Shown here: one piece after another, positions 8,592 through 15,965 of the stretch | Numbering within the stretch: position 1 is the first letter of the stretch | Layout of the letters: each line of letters begins with the position of its first letter | Assembly (NCBI RefSeq): GCF_000828475.1 | Contig: NZ_AP014648.1 | Location: 2,925,400 to 2,989,399 of the forward strand | Length of the DNA: 64,000 nt | From: Methyloceanibacter caenitepidi | Lineage (GTDB): Bacteria; Pseudomonadota; Alphaproteobacteria; Rhizobiales; Methyloligellaceae | Reading direction: 5' to 3' | Program-made: the position numbers and the translations under genes | Notes under the pieces: generated by a model | What the model was told of the DNA's origin: nothing | The model's input: only the letters and a program-made list of their open reading frames with translations | Databases searched by the model: none

Positions 8592-9053
8592 CTACGCGGC
8601 GTCCTCAACAATGTTGGAATTGAGTTCGACCGTGGCGTTGATCTTGTCGATCGTGTTGGCGCCGCCGCCCGCACGCTGCGAGGTCATGGCCAGGGCGATG
8701 AAGTACCAAGTCTCACCGGACGCCCATTCGATCTTGAAGGCGTAGTTGCTCTTGTTGGCCGGCGCAGCCGCCGCAAGGAACGCAGCCTGTCCGGGGTCGG
8801 ATGCGACCTTGACGAACACGTTCTGCATCGAGCCCGCGTTCGACGTGCCCTTCTGCTTCACGTCGCGGCTCGTGTTGATAAGCTGCTCCGTGATAAGCTC
8901 GGCGACATCGCCGACGGCGCCGCATTGCGACCATCCGTCAATCTCGGCCCAGGACTCACCGGCAAAGTCACCGGCAACAAAGTCAGTCGATTGGCGGGCC
9001 TTGACGCCGCCGATATAAATCTTCGATCCCGCGACGGGATAAAGGTCTGCCAT
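8592..9053 (-). CDS. major tail tube protein
   Basis: A 153-aa protein with the size and pattern of siphovirus tail tube proteins: an N-terminal GSKIYIGG strand, an acidic loop, VFVKVASDPGQAAFLAA and a C-terminal strand series. It sits between the tail terminator gene and the tail-assembly chaperones, as gpV does in lambda. Hexamers would stack around the tape measure to build the tail. A purine-rich ribosome site lies just upstream. Confidence 0.75.
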   Translation of the reverse strand: MADLYPVAGSKIYIGGVKARQSTDFVAGDFAGESWAEIDGWSQCGAVGDVAELITEQLINTSRDVKQKGTSNAGSMQNVFVKVASDPGQAAFLAAAAPANKSNYAFKIEWASGETWYFIALAMTSQRAGGGANTIDKINATVELNSNIVEDAA

Positions 9054-9065
9054 TGGAGTTCTCCT

Positions 9066-9479
9066 TTAGGGTAGACAGCGCCAGGGGATTACCACTGGTA
9101 TTTCGCAGTAGACCGGCCCCTGGTCGTCGCCAGCTACGCGTGGTTCCTCGGTGATCCAGATGCGGATCCCGTCGTAATTGATCTGCGTGTTGAACTTGAA
9201 ATGGTCCCGGATCGTGCCGGCGAGTTCGGACGGCGCTACGATCCCGGCCCCTACCGGCCAGCAGACAACCGCCATGAATATCCCGACCCGCTCGGGCTCT
9301 TTCCCGCCGCCGATGTGATGGTTGACGGGCTGGTTCTTGGCGATCGTCAGCCGGACATAAGGGCTTCCGTCAGGGTCGAAATTGATATTCGGATAGGCTA
9401 CAGTCACGCCCGCGGGGAGGCTGATCGCGCCGAAATGCGTGAGCAGCCCGTTGATGATCTTGGCCTCGATATTAGCCAT
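9066..9479 (-). CDS. tail terminator protein (DUF4128-like)
   Basis: A 137-aa protein resembling the DUF4128 family of phage tail terminators (lambda gpU position), with motifs RLTIAKNQPVNH and GPVYCEIPVVIPWR. It would cap the tail tube and join it to the head. I prefer the ATG at 9479 (MANIEA) over the GTG four codons earlier because family members start this way. It precedes the tail tube gene by 12 bp. Confidence 0.7.
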   Translation of the reverse strand: MANIEAKIINGLLTHFGAISLPAGVTVAYPNINFDPDGSPYVRLTIAKNQPVNHHIGGGKEPERVGIFMAVVCWPVGAGIVAPSELAGTIRDHFKFNTQINYDGIRIWITEEPRVAGDDQGPVYCEIPVVIPWRCLP

Positions 9480-9506
9480 GCGAGGCCCCACAAATTTGGA
9501 GACGCG

Positions 9507-10088
9507 ATGCCCCGCCAGAAACTATGTGCGATCCCAGACTGCAATAAGCCCCGACAAGGACGTGAGTGGTGTTCTGCGCACTATCGCCGGTGGCGCGTCC
9601 ACGGCGACCCGCTCGGGAAGGCCCCGTCCTGGAGCAAGCGCCTAAAATGGTTGCACGAACACAAGACTTATGACGGCGATGACTGTCTGATCTGGCCATT
9701 CTTCCGAACACCTGACGGCTGGGGCTACATGGTCTTTCGCGGTAAGAGCGGCAAGGCATCGCGTCACATGTGCATCCTGGCTCATGGCGAGCCGCCCACG
9801 CCCCAACACGAGGCAGCGCACTCGTGCGGAAACGGTTCACAAGGCTGCGTGAACCCAAAGCACTTACGCTGGGCGACAAGGTTAGAGAACTTGGCGGAAA
9901 TCGATTTGCACGGACATCGCGTAGTCGGCGAAGACAGCGTTCACGCAAAACTCTCAGAAGACGACGTGAGACAAATACGCTCCATAAATGGAGCAATGCC
10001 CCACCGGGCGATTGCCCACCTATACGGCGTCACACACTCGGTTGTTCAAAAAGTCATCAACCGACAATCGTGGAAACACGTTGAATAG
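9507..10088 (+). CDS. HNH homing-type endonuclease with N-terminal zinc motif
   Basis: A 193-aa protein on the strand opposite to the structural genes. Residues 7-32 have a Cys/His cluster (C-x4-C, then C-x2-H). The centre has the HNH-type run EAAHSCGNGSQGCVNPKHL followed by RWATRLENLAE, typical of phage HNH homing nucleases, and the C-terminus resembles a small helix-turn-helix (AIAHLYGVTHSVVQKVI). It starts 28 bp from the tail terminator start, divergently. Free-standing HNH genes commonly invade structural operons; the reversed strand means it must use its own promoter. Confidence 0.8.
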   Translation: MPRQKLCAIPDCNKPRQGREWCSAHYRRWRVHGDPLGKAPSWSKRLKWLHEHKTYDGDDCLIWPFFRTPDGWGYMVFRGKSGKASRHMCILAHGEPPTPQHEAAHSCGNGSQGCVNPKHLRWATRLENLAEIDLHGHRVVGEDSVHAKLSEDDVRQIRSINGAMPHRAIAHLYGVTHSVVQKVINRQSWKHVE

Positions 10089-10133
10089 GCACTCCCCGAC
10101 AATGCCAAAGCTCACGGATTAGGGTGTTGTGGT

Positions 10134-10571
10134 CTAGCGGAGGCCGCGCTTCTGGATCACTTCGGACTCGACGGCCTTCACGATCTGAGGCCATTGCTGC
10201 GCGGCGAGATCAACGAACAAGTATTCGAAGCGATAATTCACGTCCCACGCGTAAGTCGCGGTGTAGCCGATGTACAGGGTCTCACCGGGGACCATCGTGG
10301 CGATAACTGCCTCGATTGGGCGCTCGTCGTAAAAGTAGATCTGTTTGCCGGTGTACTTTTGACCCTGCCGGTTCATGACCGGCATCACAGTTTTCGACAC
10401 CCTGAGAGAGTCCTGCAAGAACCCGGTTAGGATCGCCATGTCCCCGCCTTCACTGCGCGGCTTTTGCATTACCTCAACGACCCGGCGCGTGGACTCCCTC
10501 AGAATGTCTTCGATAGCGTCGTCTGCGTCAGCCGCCCACTTACCTACGACCGCTGAAAAGTTCCCTGGCAT
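10134..10571 (-). CDS. HK97 gp10-like neck / tail completion protein
   Basis: A 145-aa protein of the HK97-gp10-like type, with an N-terminal helix (VVGKWAADADDAIEDIL) and the typical YIGYTATYAWDVNYRFEYLF segment near the C-terminus (xxYAxxxExG-like region). Such proteins join head and tail. Its distance from the tail terminator gene reflects the inserted HNH nuclease. It overlaps the start of the gene before it by 32 bp. Confidence 0.7.
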   Translation of the reverse strand: MPGNFSAVVGKWAADADDAIEDILRESTRRVVEVMQKPRSEGGDMAILTGFLQDSLRVSKTVMPVMNRQGQKYTGKQIYFYDERPIEAVIATMVPGETLYIGYTATYAWDVNYRFEYLFVDLAAQQWPQIVKAVESEVIQKRGLR

Positions 10572-10803
10572 TCTCTCGGCTCTCTGTGATCGGAGGCTGC
10601 GGCAACGGCCTCCAATGAGAGGCGTCGTGGAACACGGACATCTGGAAGTTTGACCAATGGCCGTTACGCCACCGAACCATGTCCATCCACGTCCCGCTGT
10701 CTTCTGTCACCCACACCCACGAGCCGTCTTTCGGGGCCGTGTCGATCGGATACCAGCCGTTGGCGTCAGCGACTCTGTTTTCATCTTCGGGGAGGCTAAG
10801 CAT
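10540..10803 (-). CDS. small DUF551-like phage protein
   Basis: An 87-aa protein with the pattern GWYPIDTAPKDGSWVWV and a closing DASHWRPLPQPP, typical of DUF551-type accessory proteins of phages. Function is unknown in the family. I chose the ATG at 10803 because GGGAGG lies seven bases upstream and the start sits inside the end of the preceding gene, implying coupling; starts further upstream lack this. Confidence 0.65.
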   Translation of the reverse strand: MLSLPEDENRVADANGWYPIDTAPKDGSWVWVTEDSGTWMDMVRWRNGHWSNFQMSVFHDASHWRPLPQPPITESRENARELFSGRR

Positions 10804-11101
10804 GGACGCCTCCCGCATATTTGATGACATCAATCCGGGCCTTCAGCGCCGCTGCCTCGATGTAATCGCTTGGGCGGCAATAGTCCTTGTTCTCGATGCA
10901 GGTCAGAGCCAGACCAAGTGCCTTGATCTCACGCTCGGCGCTCAGAAACGTCCAGTTCTCGGTGCGGTCTTCCTTGGCCTCTTTCCAGGCGTGGGACAGC
11001 CACTTTCCGAACTCCTTGCGAGGGCTGTTGCCCATGCAACCACGGTTCCACCGTGCCAGTTGCCACGCCCGCTTCATAATATGTGACTTGGTGACGTTCA
11101 T
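10796..11101 (-). CDS. hypothetical accessory protein
   Basis: A 101-aa, basic, Trp-rich protein (KRAWQLARWNRG, KEFGKWLSHAWKEAK), probably helical. It is the first gene of a two-gene unit divergent from the XRE regulator and lies within the head-tail operon. The sequence resembles small phage proteins of unknown function that carry a conserved AWKEAK helix. Regulation by the nearby inverted repeat at 11118-11145 is likely. Confidence 0.6.
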   Translation of the reverse strand: MNVTKSHIMKRAWQLARWNRGCMGNSPRKEFGKWLSHAWKEAKEDRTENWTFLSAEREIKALGLALTCIENKDYCRPSDYIEAAALKARIDVIKYAGGVHA

Positions 11102-11117
11102 TTGGGTTGCTCCCTCT

Positions 11118-11145
11118 GTGTTACCCTATTAATGTAAGGTCACAC
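11118..11145. promoter_or_regulatory. inverted repeat, possible operator between divergent genes
   Basis: GTGTTACC and GGTCACAC (7 of 8 pairs match) are separated by 12 bases containing an AT-rich TATTAAT, in the 66-bp gap between the leftward small gene and the rightward XRE regulator. Placement suggests an autoregulatory operator for the XRE protein. No binding evidence exists. Confidence 0.4.
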
Positions 11146-11167
11146 TAAAGAGGATACAACCCTAAAA

Positions 11168-11407
11168 ATGTCATTTGACCCAAAAAATGTTATTCCGGCG
11201 CAGGTCAGAGCCGCTCGGGCACTCCTTGGATGGTCCCAAATGGACCTGGAAGAGGCGTCCGGCGTGGCAAAAAAGACCATCGCGGACTTTGAGCGCGGCG
11301 CGCGATCTCCGCACAACCGGACACTCGTGGACATTTGTGCCGCCATTACGGGGGCAGGCGTCGATTTCACCAACGGCGGGGAACCCGGCGTGAAGCTGAA
11401 GCGCTAG
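11168..11407 (+). CDS. XRE-family helix-turn-helix regulator
   Basis: A 79-aa single-domain DNA-binding protein. Residues about 10-62 form an XRE domain: VRAARALLGWSQMDLEEASG, then VAKKTIADFERGAR as the recognition part. It is on the strand opposite to the head genes and divergent from two small genes, with a candidate operator between. It probably controls this accessory island rather than the lysis-lysogeny switch, which has its own repressor at 33,055. It overlaps the end of the minor head gene by 4 bp. Confidence 0.8.
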   Translation: MSFDPKNVIPAQVRAARALLGWSQMDLEEASGVAKKTIADFERGARSPHNRTLVDICAAITGAGVDFTNGGEPGVKLKR

Positions 11408-12417
11408 ACCTTTGGCTTGACGACCTCTATCCGTTCAAAGCACCGGCACATCGGGTCAAAATCGTGTGGGGCGTGCATCGAAGGCCCGGAGGGTGTCTGG
11501 AAGGGCTCCCGCCAACCACGACCGTCCGCGTTCATTCCAGGGATCAGCCGATGCGTCCGGCGGACCCGCTCGTCTCTGCGGGTCATCCAGAACCGAACGA
11601 TCTGGTCCTGCCGCACCGTGTTGCTGTCGATTGCCTGCTGCCACGCCTCTTCTTGCGCCGCTGCGATAAGCCTCCAAGCTTCCCGGCCAGCTACAAACCG
11701 CGCGTTCTCGAACAGCATCTTACTGACGTAGGCCGTTCGGGCCCGTGACTGGATCGCCGCCGTCAGTACCTTCCCGTCAGCAATGGCCCGCAAGATTACC
11801 GGGTCGAACCGTTTATCTCTCAGACCCCTATCCAGAAGCCGTTTCAAAATCGCTGGATCGTCTGAAGCAAGATCGTTGGCGTAAGACGCTACCCATTTAG
11901 CATGGCCCTGACCGAGCCCCACAATCCCTCCGACGCGAGTTCTCGTCGTGCGGTCGACGTAACCAATGAGCCGATCCGCAATCTGCCCTGGGCTTGTGCC
12001 GGAATCTAGCCCGTCTACTATGGCGTCCCGAACCGCGAGCGCGGCGCTATCGAACACCTGCTGCTGCAAGTTCACATACCGCTCGCGCAACACCGCAACG
12101 GAACGCGCCGCTTGAAGCGCAAACAAAAACGGAAACGGGCTATTGCCGTCGGGACTGGCCGGCACATGTTCCGCTGTAGCCTCCCCGCTCTCTGCGTAGG
12201 CTTGGGCGTGCACCATCGAAAATTCGTTGAGTGCTGCCGGGTTCAGCCCAACAGCTAGAATAGCCCCCTGAATGTCGCCACGCTCGATAAGGCGGACCAG
12301 CACTGCCTTCTTGACCCTGTTGCGGATCTTCGCGAACGCCTCAAGAAACGCTTTGGCTAGTTTCGGTTGCCATTTTGCAACCAGTTCCTCGATATAGCGG
12401 GCGGATGGACGGGCCAT
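11404..12417 (-). CDS. minor head protein (Mu gpF / SPP1 gp7-like)
   Basis: A 337-aa protein of the phage head morphogenesis family. The C-terminal domain carries the recognisable TRRDERVRRTHRLIPGM followed by DFDPMCRCFERI. Such proteins are packaged with the capsid and help head assembly or DNA ejection. In most phages the gene follows the portal gene; here it lies after the connector genes, so the usual order is altered. Start at the ATG 12417 (MARPSARY) a few bases after the preceding small frame ends. Confidence 0.75.
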   Translation of the reverse strand: MARPSARYIEELVAKWQPKLAKAFLEAFAKIRNRVKKAVLVRLIERGDIQGAILAVGLNPAALNEFSMVHAQAYAESGEATAEHVPASPDGNSPFPFLFALQAARSVAVLRERYVNLQQQVFDSAALAVRDAIVDGLDSGTSPGQIADRLIGYVDRTTRTRVGGIVGLGQGHAKWVASYANDLASDDPAILKRLLDRGLRDKRFDPVILRAIADGKVLTAAIQSRARTAYVSKMLFENARFVAGREAWRLIAAAQEEAWQQAIDSNTVRQDQIVRFWMTRRDERVRRTHRLIPGMNADGRGWREPFQTPSGPSMHAPHDFDPMCRCFERIEVVKPKV

Positions 12418-12420
12418 TGC

Positions 12421-12570
12421 CTAGCAGCCGCCTCCCGCGCTCCCGCCTTCGCGCATCGTCACCACGTCAATAAACCGAGGCGGACACCCGCGACCGTGCG
12501 GGCACGTCCCGCGCCACCAATGCCCAAAACGGAAAACAGTGGTGAGCAGGCATTGCTTAAGGTCGTGCAT
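12421..12570 (-). CDS. very small cysteine-containing ORF
   Basis: A 49-aa frame (MHDLKQCLLTTV...) that begins inside the last codons of the 58-aa membrane protein and ends 3 bp before the minor head gene. The overlap at both ends suggests translational coupling, but there is no strong ribosome site and the composition (four Cys, Gly-rich end) is not diagnostic. It may be a linker frame rather than a real protein. Confidence 0.35.
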   Translation of the reverse strand: MHDLKQCLLTTVFRFGHWWRGTCPHGRGCPPRFIDVVTMREGGSAGGGC

Positions 12571-12733
12571 CAGTCGCCTCGGCTGCGTAGCAATAAAACC
12601 AAGACGGAGGCCCGATCACACATTTCGGCTTCTGAACGGCGAGTTCATGGCCTTTCAGGATAACCGCTGCCACCGCGATAAGAGACAGGGCAAAACCGAA
12701 GCCGAACACACACCTTGCGGCCCAATCGAGCAT
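12557..12733 (-). CDS. small single-span membrane protein
   Basis: A 58-aa protein with a GGAGG ribosome site six bases before the ATG. Residues 5-27 are one hydrophobic span (CVFGFGFALSLIAVAAVILKG); the C-terminus has three further aromatic/Cys residues. It lies in the head operon directly before the minor head gene. Small membrane proteins of this type can be holins, spanins or exclusion proteins; nothing here separates these. Confidence 0.6.
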   Translation of the reverse strand: MLDWAARCVFGFGFALSLIAVAAVILKGHELAVQKPKCVIGPPSWFYCYAAEATDARP

Positions 12734-13089
12734 TCCGACCTCCAGAAATAGGTGACGGCTTCTGTTGCCCGGTGCCGTCTGACCGCGCTTCAGCTACGCC
12801 GCGAGCGGCATGGCCTCGGCGGGATTGCGATTGTCGTTCGCAGTTCCAAGGTTTGACCCGTTGCGGTAGGTCAGGCCGAGCACAGCTTTAATCGTCCTCA
12901 CGCCGTCGATCCTGTTTCAGGCCCATCAAGAACCGACGACCCCGGCCGTTCGGCACGACGGGGGGCGTTGTTGACGAGGTGGCCAAAGGCCATCGGTTCG
13001 TGGTGGACCTGTCCGGTACTGCCCCGGAGTCCGTCGTGCTTCTGACTAGAGGTTGAGTGCCATAATCGCTGCCAATGACACAGCGGAAA
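12734..13089. other. gap without a confident gene
   Basis: About 356 bases with no convincing coding frame. A 35-codon leftward frame from a GTG at 12901 to 12794 and a rightward frame ending at 13056 that lacks a normal start are both protein-like but unsupported. Part may be decayed coding sequence (see findings). No terminator or repeat was recognised. Confidence 0.5.
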
Positions 13090-13305
13090 CTACCGGCGGT
13101 CGCCTGTGCGCTCGCCAACAATGATCTGGCGGCCACTGCCCGCGCCCTCGAAGTTCTCGACCGGCCGCGCGCTGCCGTCGTCGGCGATAACGTACTTCAT
13201 ACCGGGCGCAAGACGGTCGAACGGAGCCGGAACCTCTACCCGGATGCTCTTGGGCAGCGGCTTTTCCGACAGATCGATAGGCTTCCACTCTGGTTCGTCG
13301 CTCAT
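13090..13305 (-). CDS. hypothetical small protein
   Basis: A 71-aa protein starting MSDEPEWKPIDLSEKPL, with a beta-like core (KYVIADDGSARPVENFEGAG). No family is recognised. The ATG at 13305 is preferred over the GTG 14 codons upstream, which would lie inside the connector gene; neither has a strong ribosome site. It follows the head-tail joining gene. Confidence 0.5.
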   Translation of the reverse strand: MSDEPEWKPIDLSEKPLPKSIRVEVPAPFDRLAPGMKYVIADDGSARPVENFEGAGSGRQIIVGERTGDRR

Positions 13306-13322
13306 GCCAAGAGTATAGCCGA

Positions 13323-13697
13323 TCACGCCCTCGCCTGCACTTCCCAAAGCAGCACCGTCCCGCCCGGATTTAGAGGCTTCACGGTCACGATCTCGTAGAC
13401 GTCAGAGCCGATGACCAGCTTGTCGGACACAAGAGGCTCAACGGTCATGCCTGCGGTACTCACAAGCACCTTGCGATCGGTCGCCAGGATCAGCGTTCCG
13501 TCCACTTCCATCTTGCCGTATTCGAGCACGACCAGCGTGCAGTCGTAATCCGTGGTCGTTTCCGTGTCGTCGCTCGGGTCCCAAGGCGTGCCGGGATCGT
13601 TCGACCCCGTTACCCTGCGGATCGCGCCGGCTTGACCGAATTTGGCGATAAGCCGTTGGGCCGTTGCCTCCGATTTGGCATAGTCGAACGTCGCCAT
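13323..13697 (-). CDS. head closure / head-tail joining protein
   Basis: A 124-aa beta-rich protein with a pattern common to phage head-closure proteins: N-terminal helix (ATAQRLIAKFGQAGAIRRV) followed by strands and a final ETVKPLNPGG-like stretch with a C-terminal strand. It overlaps the DnaT_2-like connector gene at a single shared base, and together they form the standard connector pair between head and tail. Confidence 0.7.
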   Translation of the reverse strand: MATFDYAKSEATAQRLIAKFGQAGAIRRVTGSNDPGTPWDPSDDTETTTDYDCTLVVLEYGKMEVDGTLILATDRKVLVSTAGMTVEPLVSDKLVIGSDVYEIVTVKPLNPGGTVLLWEVQARA

Positions 13698-14224
13698 TAC
13701 GCCCGCTCCGCACGGCCTACAATGGACGAACCAGAGCCGCCATCTAGAAGCCCGCCGATCAAGTCGCGAACGATTAGGAGAACCGGACGGCTCGCCTCAG
13801 CCCCTGTTTGCGCATTGGCATACTCGACTTCGAGCGACCCGACCTTCTCGCGCTTCACCTTATCGGAAAGTGTCACGTCAGGCGTCATTGAACCGGGCGA
13901 GACAAGTTCACGCAGGGCGATTTCCGCCGTGGCCTCTTTGACCTCTTTGGGGACTTCCGTGGCCGGTACATACCATCCTTCGGAGTCCTCGACACCATAT
14001 CGCGGCCAGGCCAAAGCCTGGTCCCTGCCGTTAACCCGCGTGCCTTTCCAGGTGTAAGAATTGCTCAGGATCGATGTTGACCGGCGAATGGCCTGCTCGA
14101 TCGCATCGTCGTCATAGGACGAATAATCCGTGCCCTTGGCGTCCCAATACGTCTTGACGTTCGCGAGCGCGTCAAATGCGTCCGCGTTGCTCTTTCCAGT
14201 TCCATCCTCGACTTCGAGCGCCAT
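13697..14224 (-). CDS. head-tail adaptor (DnaT_2-like family)
   Basis: A 175-aa protein with the N-terminal helical pattern of the so-called DnaT-like phage adaptor family: VKTYWDAKGTDYSSYDDDAIEQAIRRST and the motif YTWKGTRVNGRDQALAWPR. Despite the family name these are connector proteins that dock onto the portal, not replication proteins. Its place between the capsid and head closure genes supports this. Confidence 0.75.
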   Translation of the reverse strand: MALEVEDGTGKSNADAFDALANVKTYWDAKGTDYSSYDDDAIEQAIRRSTSILSNSYTWKGTRVNGRDQALAWPRYGVEDSEGWYVPATEVPKEVKEATAEIALRELVSPGSMTPDVTLSDKVKREKVGSLEVEYANAQTGAEASRPVLLIVRDLIGGLLDGGSGSSIVGRAERA

Positions 14225-14233
14225 AGGTTCGTC

Positions 14234-14401
14234 CTAGCTCAAATACCGCGCGCGATACCGGCTCGCGTAGGTGTCGCCCTCTTGCTCAAGAGAAGCGGCT
14301 TGCTCGCGGAGCCAGTTCGCAACGTCCTTGCGGCCTTCCGGCGACCATTCGCCAGCGTGCTTGAGCGTCAGGACCGCGTGTTCCTTTTCAGTGTTCGCCA
14401 T
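14234..14401 (-). CDS. small hypothetical protein
   Basis: A 55-aa helical, charged protein (MANTEKEHAVLTLKHAGEWS...). A GAGGT ribosome site lies about ten bases before the ATG and the frame fills the gap between the connector gene and the next head gene, so it is probably real. It has no recognised motif. Confidence 0.55.
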   Translation of the reverse strand: MANTEKEHAVLTLKHAGEWSPEGRKDVANWLREQAASLEQEGDTYASRYRARYLS

Positions 14402-14437
14402 CTTGGATACCTCGCGTTGGCGTTGCGGGAAAAACTC

Positions 14438-14821
14438 TTAAGCGCGCCGGTCAAGCTCTGCCATGATCGCCGCATCGGCGCCCGCGCTGTTGATCACCGG
14501 CACGTCAGAAAGCTGGGCCGCAAGCTTGCGCTTGTCCTGCCAGGACATCTCTTGCCAATCGTCGGGGATCTCGACAACATCGCGGCCCGACTTCTCGACA
14601 CGTGCTTCGGTGAACGTCTTCGGGCGCGGCGTCTCTTCCGTCACGACCTCAACACCAGCCGCCTCATAGGCATCGACCACAGCGGGCCAGTCGCCCACGA
14701 CGACCACCTTCTTAACGCCGCGCTTGGGCTTCCCGTCGAAGAAGCGAGGGTTCGCGTAGCGCGGGCCTTTCTTTAGACCGCTTTTCTGGGCGGTGTAGAT
14801 CACCGTGTCTTTCGGCTGCAT
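14438..14821 (-). CDS. hypothetical head-module protein
   Basis: A 127-aa protein with a Lys-rich N-terminus, an alternating strand-helix core (VKKVVVVGDWPAVVDAYEAAGVEVV) and a helical end. It sits just after the major capsid gene and its terminator, and before the connector genes. The layout recalls small proteins often found at this site, but I recognise no family. Role in head completion is inferred from position only. Confidence 0.55.
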   Translation of the reverse strand: MQPKDTVIYTAQKSGLKKGPRYANPRFFDGKPKRGVKKVVVVGDWPAVVDAYEAAGVEVVTEETPRPKTFTEARVEKSGRDVVEIPDDWQEMSWQDKRKLAAQLSDVPVINSAGADAAIMAELDRRA

Positions 14822-14853
14822 CGATGTGCTCTCCGTTGAACGTCAAATAGAAA

Positions 14854-14878
14854 GAGGCGGGCCCGAAGACCCGCCCCT
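14854..14878 (-). terminator. Rho-independent terminator after the major capsid gene
   Basis: On the minus strand a GC stem (GGCGGG paired with CCCGCC, extended by AGG/CCT) with a loop around TCTTCG is followed by CTTTCTATTT. It lies 10 bp beyond the capsid stop and would reduce transcription of the downstream head genes relative to capsid. Confidence 0.65.
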
Positions 14879-14887
14879 CAATCATCC

Positions 14888-15871
14888 TTAGTCGACCGAT
14901 GCGTCACCGATCGTCAGAACACCAGCGGTATGCTTGATGTTCGTCGCCACCTTGTCCCAATAGTCCGCGGTAGCGAGATCGGAATCGTCGGGCGACTTGC
15001 CGCCGTTGGCCTCGTCCCAGGTGTAACCCTTGAGGGACAGACCGAACGTATAGTCGACCTGCATCGTGGTCTCGATGCGTTCCTTGCCGTTGGAGGTCTC
15101 GATGTTGGTGATCACGTCGCCACCATCGAACACCGTCGCGGCACCCTCAGCCAGAGACAGAACCTTCTCGTAGCTGGTCGGGGAGCCCGCCTCGTACAGA
15201 GCCGGAGCATCCGTCACCACGACCACCTTGCCGAGAATGTCAACGACGTTGACGTTGCCGGCCGTAAACAGGCGGGTCGAATTGACGATGTTCTGGCCGA
15301 TCAGCTTGTGGAACACCGAGCCCGTCATGACCTGCGCGACCAGGGAGGCCGAGTGGTCACCGAACTTGGCGTGCGCCTTGTTGATGTTCTTGTAGCTGAT
15401 CCCCTCTGCGGGAGACACGGCCGATGCGTCGTACTTCGCAGTGGCCTGATTTTCGACCGCCGTTACGAGGCACAGAATAGCCGTGTTGAGCTGATCCTGA
15501 AGCAGAGCCTCGGCAAAGTTGCGAGAGGCAACCTCGACGCCCTCGGCGGTCGGCTTATTGAGCCACGTCATCTGCGACGGCTCGTAGCGGATCGGACCAA
15601 AGCCACCGGCGATCTTGACGCTCGAATGCTTGAGCTGGGTCAGATCGGTCGATGCCTGGGTCTCGTTCGTTGCGTAGCGGTCAACGCGGCGCTGGGCCGA
15701 GTGGATCGCGGCAAAGAACGACTCCTGCATGAAGTCGCCCTCGAAACCGGCCGTGGTGAGGCGGATCGCACCACCCGACGCGGCGTTGAACTTCTCGACC
15801 ATCTGGGCGAGAGTTTCGATCGTCGCAGGCATAAAATACTTGTTAAACACCTGCATCTGGGAAAGAGACAT
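14888..15871 (-). CDS. major capsid protein
   Basis: A 327-aa protein, the expected length for a HK97-fold capsid without a protease domain. It contains FNAASGGAIRL, an N-terminal arm, and a long central domain with VMTGSVFHKLIGQNIVN and VVDILGKVVVVTDAPAL, the pattern of the P22-like/gp13-type major capsid family. It follows the scaffold gene and has its own terminator. AAGGAAACC just before the start is a good ribosome site. Confidence 0.85.
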   Translation of the reverse strand: MSLSQMQVFNKYFMPATIETLAQMVEKFNAASGGAIRLTTAGFEGDFMQESFFAAIHSAQRRVDRYATNETQASTDLTQLKHSSVKIAGGFGPIRYEPSQMTWLNKPTAEGVEVASRNFAEALLQDQLNTAILCLVTAVENQATAKYDASAVSPAEGISYKNINKAHAKFGDHSASLVAQVMTGSVFHKLIGQNIVNSTRLFTAGNVNVVDILGKVVVVTDAPALYEAGSPTSYEKVLSLAEGAATVFDGGDVITNIETSNGKERIETTMQVDYTFGLSLKGYTWDEANGGKSPDDSDLATADYWDKVATNIKHTAGVLTIGDASVD

Positions 15872-15890
15872 GGTTTGGTTTCCTTTCGAC

Positions 15891-15950
15891 TGTCTCGGGT
15901 TTTTCCGTTAGGGCGTCCCGCCCTTTTCATCCGCCTCTCGTCCCGAGACA
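15891..15950. promoter_or_regulatory. nested inverted repeats between scaffold and capsid genes
   Basis: TGTCTCGGG (15891-15899) and CCCGAGACA (15942-15950) are a perfect 9-bp inverted repeat. Between them GGGC and GCCC (about 15911-15923) form a smaller hairpin. The pair could fold in the transcript between scaffold and capsid as a processing or attenuation element. It lacks the T-run of a leftward terminator. Confidence 0.5.
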
Positions 15951-15965
15951 GCGGAAATCCTTTTG

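Noticed and set aside
12888..13136. An 82-aa leftward gene at 12,888-13,136
   Set aside because: Low-complexity, no ribosome site, and overlaps the small gene ending at 13,090 in another frame.
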